From Magnolia sinica (taxonomy: Eukaryota > Streptophyta > Magnoliopsida > Magnoliales > Magnoliaceae), in the NCBI RefSeq assembly GCF_029962835.1, contig NC_080588.1, forward strand, positions 67,066,501-67,130,500: a stretch of DNA of 64,000 nucleotides. The letters are read 5' to 3'. Below the pieces are notes generated by a model. That model saw nothing but the letters and a program-made list of their open reading frames with translations, was not told the DNA's origin and ran no database searches. This document shows, piece by piece, positions 1 to 13,412 of the stretch. Numbering within the stretch: position 1 is the first letter of the stretch; every line of letters begins with the position of its first letter. A program made the translations under genes and the position numbers.

Positions 1-3000
1 AAGCAGGTGTCGTCTAAGGGTCTATCTGGTTACCATCAAACTGCTATCTGGATGGATGGCCATTAAAGTGCCTTTACATGGTTTTTCAAGCACTTTTGGG
101 CTATGACTCCAATAAAATTGGTGATGGGACCATCCAAGCTTCGCCCATTGACAACCCTACCTAAATGTGCCACCATACATCTTCAAGTACCCCACATGTA
201 CCAAATGTGCCACTGTATACCTTCAAGTGGTCATGTGTGCCACTATCAATCTAAAAGGACCCCACATGTCCACATGTGCCATGTATGCAAGCGTGTCATG
301 TGTGCTTATCAATCCATCCCGATTACGAAGTGGTTAACAAACAACATTCGAGACAACAAAATAGCCTATCCATGAAAACCTATCCAGATTCCAGACAAGC
401 CTTAATTGGACAGATGTTACCAGAATAGCTTATCTAGATAGAACTTTGATGGTAACCAAATGGGCCTTAAATGTCGGAAAGTGTTGAAGCATAGAAAGCA
501 GGAGAGGGTGCAAGATACTGAATCAATAAAGAGAGTGAGACAGACACCTCTGATAGAAGGTTTCTGCACCCAAAACCTTGACTCACATGTAGCCAAAGAA
601 TCCACCACACAGTTTGCCTTTCAAAGACTTTAGGCATCCCTAATCACCTTGATGCCATCTAGACTCAAGCAGTCTCCTTTGAAGCCTCAAGAATATTCCA
701 ACGGAGAGCATCTTTTTTAATGGATCTTTTTGCCAGGTCACCCTTCATGATTAATAGGACACTTCTCTAGTATATCACAGTAAGCACCATAAGTCAAAAT
801 GAAGAGCTTGGCCCCAGCAATAGCAACAGAACCATGCTTAGTGGGTCCATGAAACAAGGGTACACCATCAAGAAATGGACATAGAAGCCCAAACATGGAT
901 CTATTGGTCCAATATTTCCTCAGCTTCACACATCATTTGCGATTCATGAAACTTGACAGGGGCTTTATGTCTGATTCATGAACCAGGACAACACTCGTAA
1001 CCATATGTTCAAGGAAAAAAAAAATGTGTTTGAAATCCATTGCATTTAGACGAAAGTTCATTGACACCAATCAAATTTTATCTATTTCAGCTACAAAGTT
1101 CAGCATCTCCAGTAGACATTAAACAGATGGCCACATGACCATACTTCGAGTCAGGTTGACAGCACAGGGAGCTCATCAAATGCCACTAGAGGCATTGGGG
1201 GTACACCCTACATGTTGCTAAGGCAATTCAGTAGGTCCAATAGTGAATGTCGAATAGACTTAAATCACCATTTGAACTAGCCCAACCCTTAAATTGATGG
1301 AGCAAAAAAACGCAACAATGCTCATTCAATAAGTGAACATTCATTTTATAGATGGTCAGGACAATCCGATAAAGACAATTTTGATTAGATCCAGATTGCA
1401 AAAAGAATAGATCGAGATATATAAACCCATGACATATGAAATGATGACAAGCTATATATAGTTGAACTCTTGCATGCAGGCACATAAATGTACAGGCAAG
1501 CAAAGTGACATGCACAATTGCACTGCTCCGAGAAAAGGAGCTCCAACAAACCTGATATAAGAAGAGAAGCAATCCATGTGCGACATGCACCCATCTTGGG
1601 GGAGCTGTATCCAACCGAGGTGAATATATCTGCAATGGCCAAGGAAAAGTTCAAGGAATGAAAGTGCAAAAGAGGAATCATCAGTAGCCTAAGATTTCAG
1701 ATAATGACACCTGCTCACATATTCAGCTAGAAAACATACCTCACCAACAAACCATATTAAAAAAGTGTGGAATGGCTAAAGCCGAATGTTAAAGGGCAGC
1801 GTGCATCAGTACAAACATGAAAATGTGCTTAGATCGATAACAGCTACTCTTTAAGTGCCCAGACCCAATTGATGCGATCAGCTCTCCAGACTCATTGTAA
1901 CACTACAGTAGCGTGCTACAATAACACAATAGATTTTAGCATGGTGCTTTGTTGAGTAGAGGTTATTAGGAGTCTTTTCTTCATTGTTCTCTCATATTTT
2001 AGGACAGTCCAGATGTATTTAGTGGTTTAGATATATTCAAAATCTGTCCCTTGATTACTCATTATTTTTAGTAGTCCAGATCGATATGTATTTAGAAAAG
2101 GTAGTTAAGGCCAAAGAGGAATCATTGTATAGAGGTCTATACATATATATATATATATGGGTACCCATAATGCATGACAGTATTTCGAATTGAAATAAAG
2201 ATTAACTTTTTTCTTTATTTCCTGAAATGGGAGTATGATGCCAAAAAACCTATTGGTTGGCTACTTCAGGCCTTGTGTGAAGTGACTCTGATGCGGACAT
2301 CAGACCATTCAAAGTGTATCAACGCAGGAGGCGTGCGTTACATATGTCAATGTGGTTAGATGACGGGTACGAGTCGGGTCTGTATAAGTAAAAGACCTTA
2401 TGCATGTGCTCCTGACATGTGTAAGTTGCTTAAAGGAGATATTTGGACCGTTGGATTGAGACGATGGCGTGATCGGACCGTTGGATCATCACAACCCACT
2501 TTCATTGTGCTATCATTGGGGCTCATTGGGCATCTTGGATTTGAGTTTATCTTATGAATATTTTATTTATTTGAGTTTTAAGATAGCGTGCACACAATTT
2601 TTTGTGCAAATTTCTTTTTTTGTAATTTTTTTAGTAGGGGTATTTTGGTCATTTAGTATAATTACGAATTTATAAGGGTGTTTTGCCTTAAACCTAACAA
2701 TGCTATGTTATGTTTATGAAAAGAAAGAGAGCTTTGCTTCTTCAAGACCAGATGATCCCGTATTCGACTTCCAATGATTGGAGGAGAGCATGAAGCCCAG
2801 GGAAGTGATTTCCCATCTTCTTCCTCTCCTGCTTTCTTTTCTCAAGGTACTCTATTCTTTAAACCTTTTTTCATCCTTTTCTTCTAAATTCTCTAGACTT
2901 AGAAGCCAATCCCTTTTCTTTTTAACCCAAATATTTAGATCTTGGAAGATTTTCATCCCTGCATTTATATATTTTGACCTTCTTCCAATCCCATCACCAG

Positions 3001-5007
3001 AAGCCTTAGATTTGAAGAACCATCAAAAAAAAATTTCCTGAATTTTTTAGATTTCCCAATCCAGAAATTTCTTATTTCCCGGATTAGAAAATCCATTTGG
3101 ATCGTTAGACAGACCTATTGCAAGACGAAAGTCTTATCTTTCACCGGATCCGACTAAATTTAGATTTTAAGGTTCAATACAACGTGTTTGTGAAGGATGG
3201 CCATGATCATTGTTGCATTCTCCTTATTTCCTTCGGGAAGGAAATAGAGTTTCCCAACAAACCCTCCTTCCCACGTTTGTGATAACCTAAACAATAGGAA
3301 AGTGAGAGAAGGTGCATTTCCAACATACGAAATTTTTCTACAAAATCTCCAAATTATTTTCTCACCTTCCACCCTGAAAACGCACCTTTCCTTTCCTGGC
3401 CCGTCTCATTATTTCTCGTCACTAGTACAACCTTTGATGCAGGACACGTGATTTAATGCTAGCATGCAACGTGGAGATTATGAAAGAGTCCGTAAAGTAA
3501 TTCAATTAACAAAATATGCTAACCTACCAATTAATTAAGAGTAAACAATAGGAAATAAAATCTGATTTAACCTAAATCACAAGTTCGCTTGCTAAGAAAT
3601 CACATAAATCAATTAAAACTACGACCAATGGAAGGATAGAACTTCCAATTTAGCATAGGCACGTTCCACACTCAATGAACAGATTTATAGGTTTTATGAT
3701 TATGGTTAGGAAGGGGAAAATCTGAAATATAGAGAATTATTGTTCCTGGGAATTGGGGATTTTGGAATTAAGGTTCTTAGAAATTGAGGAAAATAAGAAA
3801 TTGAAGATCTAGGGTTTAGAAGGTTGTAATGGAAGGGAAAAGAGGAAGACAAGAGAAGAAGAAAATACCTTTCGAAGAGGAGAAGAAGGATGTAAGACAA
3901 AGAATACCTTTTGAAGAAGAGGAAGAGGAAAGATGTACTTTGAAATCCACCACCAAACAAGCTTCTACCCTTCCACAATTTAATTGGAAGGGAGAGTTTT
4001 TTTAAATAAAAAACCCTGGAAAATAAGGATAAAAATTCCTTCATACAAGAGAGCTCTACTCTTCTTCTTCTTTTTTTTTCTTCTCAATAACACCACTAGG
4101 GTTAGAACTCCCCCCCTGTGCTTTTATAATAAAAAATTCAGAATTAAAATCCAACATAATTACAACTATGACACTCACTTAAGTGGCCCATCGTCCAAAA
4201 TAAGAAAACTAAAACATATATTATCTATCTCAACCATCAAATAATTCCTAAAAATACCAAAAACCATAAAGAAAGCAAGATCAGAGTCTTAGGGGCCCAG
4301 ATCTAAAAAGATCTCATGGCCGGATAGCCTGATTGACAAGATCCAACGGTCGGATCGACATGAAATAGAAATCTTATAACTAAAATAGTCTCCTAAGCAG
4401 CCCACATGCATCATCCCAAGGTGGGGTCTTCCTGATGCACATCCAATGCATGTGGGTTCTTCAAAACAGTCCGGCGGGCCCCATCTGGAACTCGCCTCCC
4501 ATCCACAAAGAAAGTTGTGCTGATGTGAGTGGTCGTCTCCGTATCTGGTATACTCGAGTAGGTCCTCTAATGTCCCCATCAACATCTTTAGAGTAAGATT
4601 TTTATGCAACCATGTGTGTGGGGTCCACTATCACATCTTTATAAAATCCACTCGATCCATCATGCGAACCCCCTCCTCATCTTGGCTGGGCTCATCATAT
4701 GAATGGATTGGATGATTTATACAGAACACTATGGGACCCACATACAATATTGTAGATTTTAACAATGGGCATTCCCATTCCAACTGTCCCGTGGCGTGCG
4801 ACCCACTTATGTTTTGGATCAGTCTGATTTTTTTTGGCAATAGGGGTGAACTTAAAGGGCCACACTTTACGGACAAAGTGGATGTGCGACCTCCATCACC
4901 ATGGAACTCACACACCTAATTATAGCATAATCTTATTTTACAGTAGTCATAGAGGATTGGCCTCTTTGTTTGGAAGATGTATATATGCAAATGGATTGCA
5001 TGGTGAC
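1..5007. other. Intergenic, no supported gene
   Basis: No stretch here reads as a recognisable protein, and the open frames are short and unlike known families. The part from about 2550 to 4290 is very A+T rich with long T and A runs, typical of decayed intergenic or retrotransposon-derived DNA, but I see no LTR ends or polymerase motifs. Positions 417-930 contain minus-strand open frames of 63 codons each that I do not recognise. Confidence 0.6.
165..300. repeat. Degenerate tandem repeat, unit about 40 bp
   Basis: The phrase 'atgtgccac' followed by a variant of 'cttcaagt' and 'ccccacatgt' recurs about three times with substitutions between 165 and 300. It looks like an old minisatellite-like array. 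No function is implied. Confidence 0.45.
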
Positions 5008-5831
5008 TAGAGTTGTACACGAACCAAGCTAGATCAGTTAACTCGCTCGAATCGACTCAGAAAAGCTCGACTCGACTCGGATCCAAACTGTATTCGAGCC
5101 AAGTCGAGACAGTTTTATTAAGCTCGAAAAATTTCGAGTCAAGTCTTAGCTGGACTGAGCTCGACTTGACTCGACTCGGTCTTGAGCTCAAACCCAACTC
5201 GGTTCTGCTCGACTTGATTTTTTCACCGAGTATATATATTTCAAAACATTTTAAAAAAAAAAAAAACCCCCAACCCACTCGAGTCTCAGCCGTTCTCCAG
5301 CAGCCGACCTTAAAAACCCTAACCCACTCCGACCTCCAGCGGCAGCGCCCGACCCAGACCCTATCAATCTCTCTCTTCTCATCTCTCTCTCTCACCGTAC
5401 TCCAGTGCCCGAACGGCGACCACTCTCCTCTCCTCTCTTTCTCACTATTCTCCAGTGCCCGAACGGCGACCAGCGACTACTCTCCTATACTCTCTCTATT
5501 CTTCAGCATCCGCCTGGACGACCGGCAACTAAAAGATACTCTCCTCATCTCTCTATTCTCCAGCGTCCATCTAATTAGCGGACCCCACCCAACCATTGGC
5601 CTAGTGGCTATGGCCCAATCGGACGGTCGAACCCCACCCGAAAACTCGAACTTGGCTTGAACTGGACCGAGTTGCTGACCGAGCCAAGCCGAGATGCGAA
5701 TCCAAGCTTGATGACCGAGCCGAGCCAAGTTCGAGCTGAGGTATCTTGCTGGCTAAGTCGAGCTGGGCAAAGCTCGACTCGGATCGACTCGTGTACCAAG
5801 CTCGACTCAGATCGACTCGTGTACACCTCTA
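5008..5831. mobile_element. Non-autonomous hAT-type DNA transposon (824 bp)
   Basis: The ends are inverted repeats: the left end starts TAGAGTTGTACACGA and the right end, read on the other strand, starts TAGAGGTGTACACGA. An exact 8-bp duplication, atggtgac, flanks the element at 5000-5007 and 5832-5839. An 8-bp target duplication together with a TAGAG-type terminus is the signature of the hAT superfamily. Both subterminal regions are made of degenerate repeats of a ctcgactcga motif, which in hAT elements often bind the transposase. The interior has a 50-bp direct repeat (starts at 5401 and 5451). The 215-codon open frame inside is repeat-derived, has no transposase motifs and should not be taken as a gene. 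Confidence 0.88.
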
Positions 5832-5839
5832 ATGGTGAC

Positions 5840-8239
5840 CCTGACACTACGGACCTTTTGCGATGACCTGACGTGATGCAATTTGATTGCCCCACGTGCC
5901 GGTGTTAGATACCCATCAAGGAAAAAATTAAGGATTAAGCTCTAACAACTTTAATGTTTTAGCATTGTTAACAAAAATAGAATTTCGGCATACTGCATAT
6001 GGAAAAATTCACATTTTGAAAATTCAATTTGCACATGTTTTTTGTGTCATAAACAACCTGAAACTAACACAACACCTAATCTTGAATCCCTTTCCAATGT
6101 GACACTTGCAATTGAAATAGTCCTGAATCACAATGCCAAGAGAAGTGTCTTCCGTGATAAAAGAAAGCTTCTTTATTCCATGAGTTCTATTGTTTACAAG
6201 AGTGATTTTATACTTCAGGTATCCTGTTAAGTAGAAAAAATTTAAGAGCATCCTGACAAATTCAATGCAATGCTTAAGAAAGGAAAATCAGCAGTTGGTA
6301 ATCATGATTCTACTGTGAAACACCACCCACATACATTACCGGAATTTCACCACTAGAGCTTGCATGCACAATTTTTCTCAATTTGTAATCATATCAAGCT
6401 TTTGTATCAGCAACATATCACGCTACTTTACAGATCAAATACTAGAAATTGAGACGTCAATAACTATAAAATTAGGAAGAATAAATACAGTTACGCAATT
6501 CGAAGAAACTAATAATATGAGAAACCCCCACTTACATAGCCAAGAAGTGCTGAAATGAGTAGGAAAATGAAACCCGTCAGCGTGATCTGAAGCACAAATA
6601 GCAGCAACTGTTTAGTAAATAATCAACAAGAAAACTTATTCAAACATTTTAAATGTAAGTGTGAGAGAACAAGCTTATCAAAGAATGTCTTACCATATTT
6701 GGTCTGGAGAAGCACCCAAGTGTTTAAGCATAGAAACCAAAAGAAGGAAAAAAAAGAGAGAGATGTTAATGATTTTTTCAGTAAAGTGACTCTGAGAAAG
6801 TAGAGTGGCAAAGAAACAGTTAAGGGACTGGCATCAAACAAGTCCATTTAATAAGGTCAGTTAAATGATAATTGGTTAATAGTACTAAATTTAAGGTTCT
6901 AAAAGGGCATTACAAACTTTCAATATAACAAAAGCATATGTAGAACTGAATTCATTCACCGTCAAGAATTAAATAGTACAAGATTTTTGGAAAGATTGCA
7001 AGTGTAGAACAAAACCAGCTGAGCACTCAATCCTATAAGAAATGAACAAAAAGTATCGGGAACCTCCCTCCAAAGAAATATTATAAAGCCTATGTTGTAT
7101 TTTGTGTTTTAAAATATGATTTTAAAACTTTTGGATGTTTCCAAATTTTTAGGCTGTGGCACGTGGCACATACGTGTGCATATCCGTGTGGATGTGCCCG
7201 TTCACTGAGAGAATACTCACATAGGTCCGAAGGGTTGCATCCCTTCTTTTGTTTTTAAAAGACATGTCTTTTCACACAAGTCCGAAGGACCGCACCCTTT
7301 CACCTTTTGTTTTGAAAAGTTGTGTTAGTTCAGGCCCAAGGTTCGCACCATTTGGGTTTAAACTCAGCAGTCACAACCTTTTTTAAAGGGTGTCTACTCA
7401 AAGTGCATAAATAGACTCATCATCTAGTTTTTATATAACAAAGAAAAGTCTAGTTTTGCTTTAATAGTGTGGTTTAATTTTTTTCTGATTTGGGTTAAGA
7501 CTACGAGTGGTTCGAGCTCATGTACAGTGAGTGCATGGCTAGGACCAGGTGATAGTTGTTGTATCTTGGAGGTTGATTGCCCAGAGAATCTTGTTGCACA
7601 TGGGATGCGGTCCAAAGAGGGCAAATTCGATTTCAAGCCAAGTAATTCCAAATCACACCTCGCCTTCTACAATTCAATAATTTCCTTTTTTTAAAAATTT
7701 TATATAGTTTAGATAGTTTTCCAAACACCAAATCCATCAATCTTGAAATCAAAATTTTTATTGAAAAACTATCTAGAACTATGGTTGTGTATGATTGCAC
7801 TTCAACCATGCCACGTGTACGTTTAAAGAGTCACTATTTCTAGAATGGTGCAAATCTAACGAGTCTAGCCACTTGGGTACGGGCATATGAAGCCAACCAA
7901 AGTCAAAAACAATTGCCCACAAGGTGGTCGTGGTATTTTCTGATGGTCGGTTCTTTTTCATGTACGTATGGATATCTAGAAGAGAAAATGGGCAGTGTCT
8001 CCTAGTTCCGTGTCTTGTGATATGTCCATGGCATCCATGGCCAGTGCCCAGTTACATGAATTGTGCACTAGAGGTTCCTACTTAATGGGCCACTATACTG
8101 GATGTTTAAAATGGAAACTATTTTAATTTTAGGCCATTGATCATATGGTTAGGAGTAGGACTTTCCCATCTTTATTTTGTACTTCTTTATGGTGGGCAAA
8201 TCCATGATAAGCGGTCCACTGCTGCATTTTCTCTGTAGA

Positions 8240-8302
<63 letters not shown>

Positions 8303-11300
8303 ATAGATCAGATCTCTAGAAAATCTATCAGAAATTCAACATATCCGATCGTTCGCGTTCGCGTTCTCTGGGTTTAGTCCTGGTGTGCATGGGTGTTTCA
8401 CTTTGAGAAAAGATGTGTTCTTGCTGTGTTGCCCTCCGTATCTGGGCTCTTTTCTTTTTGAAGACATTATATGATTATTTGTGTAGTATAAACGAAGGAA
8501 GGTTCCATACGTAAGAGTTTTGATTTTCATGCATGATTTCATATTTAGATCTGTTTTGTTTGTGGTACATTTTGAGTTTAAATGAATTGTGACCGACCAC
8601 CTAGTTATTTACAAAAATTTGTTGTTCGTTGTTATTGTTCATTCGGTGTTTTTTGGAACACTGAATGCCCAGATTGTAGGGATTTTAGATGGAAGAAACA
8701 TGCATTGTTTTTCATGCCACAAAAAAAAAGGTCACATAGAATGATTTTTGTAGTCCGACCACCAAACATACAGGTGGACCACACCTTTCCTTGATCCAGA
8801 GTGTTAACATGGTGGGCACCATCATGAATTGGTTATACCTTGAAAACTTCCCTATTGGAAATATGATGGGTAGATTTTCTCCTGCAGAATGTGAAGCATT
8901 GCCTAGATCATCCAACTGTTGAATAGACAGTGATGACTGTCCAATAAAAGTTTCATTTTACTGATGTGTCCATCTATAATGAGACGTACCAGATGAATGG
9001 TTGTGATCACAGAAAATAGGGGCCCACCTGTGTGGTTGCTAAGTCAAACAAAGACAAATGGCCACTTTGTTCCGTTGACTAAGCATCGTCTAAGTACATC
9101 ATTGATCTTTGCCCAAGTATTGTAATGTATGTCAGTTTCTTGATGGCAAGTTGTGTTGGGTTTGATTGAATTATAATTGAAGGTCTTGCTGTAGTGTGAT
9201 GGCAAATATTTTGGTTGAACAATATTATGTGGGAACATTTCTAACATGCTCAAGACATTCTTTGGAGTCATTCAACTTTTAAAGGCTCGGGGTTTGGAAA
9301 ATTCAGATTTGCTTTTATTTATTTTGGTGAGAACCTTCTGTTATGGATTCAGAAGGTTTGTCAACAGTTACCATCAGTTTATTGCAGTCACTGTCTCTCA
9401 TGGTTTAACCACATTAGTGACAAGCTGTTGATATTTATTTTCCTTTTGGGCCATGTTTCTTTTTCTTAGTTGGTAATATATCAACCTCAGTACAACTACA
9501 AATAGTATTTCAAATATGAACTAATGTGGACCTCAACTATAAATTAAAAACTACTATTCTCGCTGTAATACTTTGATGTGGATGTTAAGAACTTGGGTTC
9601 TTTCTTAAGCTGCACAATATTTTTCTGTTTCTTCTCATATTGTTGAATAAAGAATATATGCAGACTAAAGGCATTCCTCAAATGATTTTTTAATGTAAAA
9701 AGCATCATCTTATTGCATGCATAACCAATACACAATTAGAGTTTTCTGTATAGTGGCTCACCTAGAAGTGCCTAAAGATCAATATTAGTTCCACTATTTC
9801 AATGAAACTAATCCCCCTTGAATTTGAGGTGACACAGAAAATGAGAACAATGTCAGGCAGGATCCCCATTTACCACTTCTTTTCTGCAATCTCAAGTGAC
9901 CCTAGTGACCCTTTCTCATCCTATTTTTGGTGGAGCACTTCTCAGAATGAGAAACTTAACAGGCCCGACCAAGTAGGCCTATCCATTAAAGCAGAGGATA
10001 GGAATCACCCAAATACATAACAACTCCGGATACACCTTTAACCAGAACACCAGCTATGAAGTTAGGCCCCCTAGGAAATTAAACTAAAAGTAGTGGATGA
10101 CACAGCTACTCCTTCAATCCCACTAACCCTAAATAAATGCTTCTAGGAGCAAGGAGCAAGAAGCAAGGCACAAGGCTTAGAACCCAAGGCCCATGATACG
10201 GCACTTTCCAAATCACCTCCCACAATGGAATCAAGCAACACCATAGAAAATTGCTGCCCAGTTTTAATTGCTTCCAGATTTACGTACTCCTGACCTACCA
10301 GGATTTCCCAAAGAACTTCCACCCACATCGGAGAACAAGGACTTCGGTGTTCCTTTAATTAGGAAGTAACCCACAATTTGCAAATTTGCAATTACAATTC
10401 TGAGTCAAACTAGAAACTAATGTAATCAAAACTCAGAGACCAGTCCCTCAATGAGAATGCAAAGGGAGAAAATCAAAATTTGGTCATTTACAGCAACCAA
10501 CAAGTACTTGCACTGTTGAATAGAGTTCACACAACTTGGCATATGCATAAGACAGCCCATAACATAGAATGCATGACCAAACAACTACCAGAAACCACGA
10601 CCAAGATGAGTTCAAAGAAACATGCAATCTTCGCAACAGATGCAAATTGACTGTCAGATAACTGCTCATTTTAAAGAAAGCACTTACGGCATCCAAAGAG
10701 GAAAGATATGAACACATCTAGTCCAGAAGGGTTGTAACACATATTTCGCAAGATAGGACCTATCCACTCCGCTATACTTGTACTTATGCAAGGCAGCAAT
10801 GCCATGATGGCCGATGTACCCCATTTCGCAACTCAAAACCTGGACTTTCAAGGGTAGTTACACACCTGCAATACTACCTGCTTAATTACAGAAAGAAAAT
10901 GAGATGAATGTTGGACAATGTTGGATATTTCCATTCAACAACAACGTGAAAGCAATTTCCAGATGAAATAAGATGTGATGCTCGATTGAAAGAAACAGTG
11001 TTTTTTATTCAAACCGAGAAGCAGAAAGGGCAGGGCCCACCTTTTCTGTCATCTAAACCATTCATCTGATGGGCCAAACCCTTATATGTAACAACCCTTG
11101 TCAGATGATCCCAACCAGAAAAACAGAAATGGGAAATTACAACCGATGGTTCGCATTTAATGGCACCCAAATCAGACGTTAGGATCATCGGCTGAAGGAG
11201 ATTCCCACAGGGACCCAAATCAACCACAGGCCCCACCAAATGAACGGATGAGATCACCAAAATGCAGGCCCCACGATGCACTATGCTTGGCCTAGCAATT

Positions 11301-11708
11301 GCTAGACGGAAGCATCATGCACTACAGATTCCTCCTTTCACAGCATGTGAAATTATCACTGAAACAATCGAAAGAAGTATAAAATAAAAGGAGAATAAAA
11401 GGAAAAAAAAAATATATCAAATTCAATCCCCTTTATAAATTATTCGAGTCATCGCCAATTTGAAAAAATATATATATAAAATGAGAAAAAAATGCGACGA
11501 ATCAGATACTACATGTGACAAAAATGCGACGAACGTCGGAAAGAAAAAATGAGATCTGAAGAGAAAGAAAAGAGAAAAAAAAGGAGGGGCTTTGGACCTT
11601 TTGAGTGGAAGAGATGGAGCGAGATTCTCGCCTTCTGTTTTTTCCTTTCTCCGGCCCTAAAAAGGCCAGAGAGAGAGAGAGAGCTACACCCAACAGGACC
11701 TAGCTAGC
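5840..11708. other. Intergenic, no supported gene
   Basis: No protein family is recognisable. Minor contents are a TA/GA microsatellite near 8240-8302 and a degenerate direct repeat at 7205-7360 built around 'ggtccgaagg' and 'gcaccctttc', perhaps a retrotransposon leader or LTR remnant. Exon-like segments on the minus strand at 6060-6223 and 6536-6586 have good splice signals, but their reading phases do not join, so I do not call a gene. Confidence 0.55.
8239..8302. repeat. Compound microsatellite (TA)n(GA)n
   Basis: About 17 TA units run directly into about 14 GA units. This is a simple sequence repeat, likely polymorphic. Confidence 0.95.
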
Positions 11709-12181
11709 CACGGACAGTCATGTAATGGGCTCTGTGGGGCTCGCTGTGATATATGTGCATTATCGATGCCGTCCATCCATTTTGAAAGATATTTATATGG
11801 CATGAGCAAAAAAATAGGCAGATCGAATGCTCTAGTAGACCACACCACAGGAAACAGTGTTGACAATGACCTCACCGTTAAAACCTTCGTAGGACCCACC
11901 GTGATCTTTATTTTCCATCCAACCTGTTCATAGGTCACATAGAACTGGATGAAGGAAAAATACAAAATTCAGCTTGATCCAAAACTTATGTGGACCCAAG
12001 AGGTTTTCAGCTGTAAGCATTTTATCCCCACTATTTCCTGTGGTGTGGTCTAATTGAGAATTATATCTGCCTAATTTTATGTGTCGTTCTTTAAAATGAG
12101 TTTTCAAAATGGACAGACGGTTTGGATAAAACACATGAGTTATGGTGAGCCTCACAGAGCACCTGACAGGACCGTCCGTTT
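11709..12181. mobile_element. MULE-like inverted-repeat element, copy A
   Basis: The first part (ctctgtgggg, then a run ending gccgtccatccat) reappears in reverse complement at the right end, so the element is a long-TIR, near-palindromic unit of about 470 bp. The outer ends share ACGGAC and TCCTGT-like blocks. The flanks ctagctag and ctagctgg match at 7 of 8 bases and may be a decayed target duplication. It belongs to the same family as 14700-15202 and 15725-16249. The ends are less certain than in those copies. Confidence 0.65.
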
Positions 12182-12235
12182 CTAGCTGGTCGCGGTCGTG
12201 TAGTACCACCCAATCCCCGCCAAGAGACGGCGAGA

Positions 12236-12260
12236 GGGGGGGGTGGGGGGGGGGGGGAGG
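12236..12260. repeat. Guanine run
   Basis: Twenty-five bases are nearly all G, with a single T and a single A. On the + strand this could form a G-quadruplex. It sits just outside the right end of MULE-like copy A. Confidence 0.85.
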
Positions 12261-12813
12261 AAATGTTACGTCCTGATGCACTTACGCGGTTGCTTTGCTA
12301 AGGTATGGAGGCCCGTTGCAACAGTAGAGTAAGGGTGGTACGTTGGGTGGTTTTCAACCGGTATTGCATGTCTAAGGTAGATCTGAACCGTTCATGCGCA
12401 GGAATGATAAGAAACATTTATTGAACGGAGTATGTGTATGAAGATGAATATTTTACGGCCAATACTCAAAACAAAGGTTCTAAGATCGGACCATCAGTAA
12501 AGCCTGATTGTAACGGTGGTATTGAGATGTGAACGGTTATATCAAACAAAGGCCTCCTTTGGCACATGGATTCCTAATACCTTGGATTAGAAATCTTTTG
12601 GAAATCCTTCCATTATGTTTGGCACCCCATATTTAGGTTATGTAATCCAAAAGTAGCCATGCATAAGGGTTTGAAATTTGACTACTAAATCAACTTTAAT
12701 ATTACTAACGATAGGTATGTAATGTGTGTCAAAGGCTGTTAAATATATATATATAGCTAAAAATGATGAAATTTCAAGTATTAATGGAGCCACGAGCATA
12801 GGATCGTGTCTAA

Positions 12814-13412
12814 GGGCGTGTTAGGGGCATGGCATTGGGAAGGATTAGGTGGGATGGGATTTAAAAAATATAATTATTACCCATAGTAGGGATTGTCACT
12901 TTACCATGGGATAAGCTTAATTCCATGCTTTGTTTGTAATATGGTGGTACATTGAATGGTTATACCCACTATCATTTGAAACTATTGAAAATAACACACA
13001 TGTGTTATATCTAAACCGTTCATTTGTTTTGTAACCTCATTTTATGTCATGAGCTTAAAAATGAGACAGATCCAAAACTTATGTGGCTCCAAAGAAGTAT
13101 TCGACGGTAAGTATTCAATCCCCGTTGCTTTCTATGGTGGGTCCACTTGAGCTTTAGATCTACTTGATTTTTTGGCCCATGCTTTAAAATGATCTTGATA
13201 AATGGGTGGACGGTGTGGACATAGCCCACACATCATTGTGGGACCCACACAACTTGCTAATATTGAGTGAAGTTGGCACAAACCCAATGCAATTCCAACT
13301 GATCTAATTCCAAGCTTTCCCATTCTTCCCAAACATAGAGTGGATTTGGCACTGGACTGGATGCAATTCCATCCCAGATAAGCTCATCTAATACAATGCG
13401 CCGAGCAGGCCC
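12814..13412. mobile_element. PIF/Harbinger (Tourist-like) element with nested repeat
   Basis: The left end GGGCGTGTTAGGGGCATGG and the reverse complement of the right end, GGGCCTGCTCGGCGCATTG, form an imperfect terminal inverted repeat. The element is flanked by the 3-bp duplication taa at 12811-12813 and 13413-13415. A TWA target duplication with GGGC-type ends is characteristic of PIF/Harbinger MITEs. Positions about 12950-13260 inside it match one half of the MULE-like family, so an older insertion or capture is nested inside. Confidence 0.72.

Noticed and set aside
1228..1681. Minus-strand open frames of 135 and 98 codons
   Set aside because: They overlap in different frames, contain no family signature and have no supporting splice or promoter context.
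2778..3041. Signal-peptide-like start 'MKPREVISHLLPLLLSFLK' followed by a GT dinucleotide
   Set aside because: No downstream exon of any family could be joined and the region is A+T-rich, low-complexity DNA.
5013..5660. 215-codon open frame on the + strand, one of the longest in the window
   Set aside because: It lies inside the hAT-type element and is built from the degenerate CTCGACTCGA repeats and CT-rich sequence; low complexity, no domain.
6060..6586. Exon-like segments on the minus strand: one encoding a hydrophobic stretch (ITLTGFIFLLISALLGY, 6536-6586) and one encoding 'YLKYKITLVNNRTHGIKKL' (about 6060-6223), each with plausible acceptor and donor sites
   Set aside because: The reading phases of the two do not join (a stop results), the + strand at 6042-6230 is equally open, no further exons were found and I know no family with this sequence.
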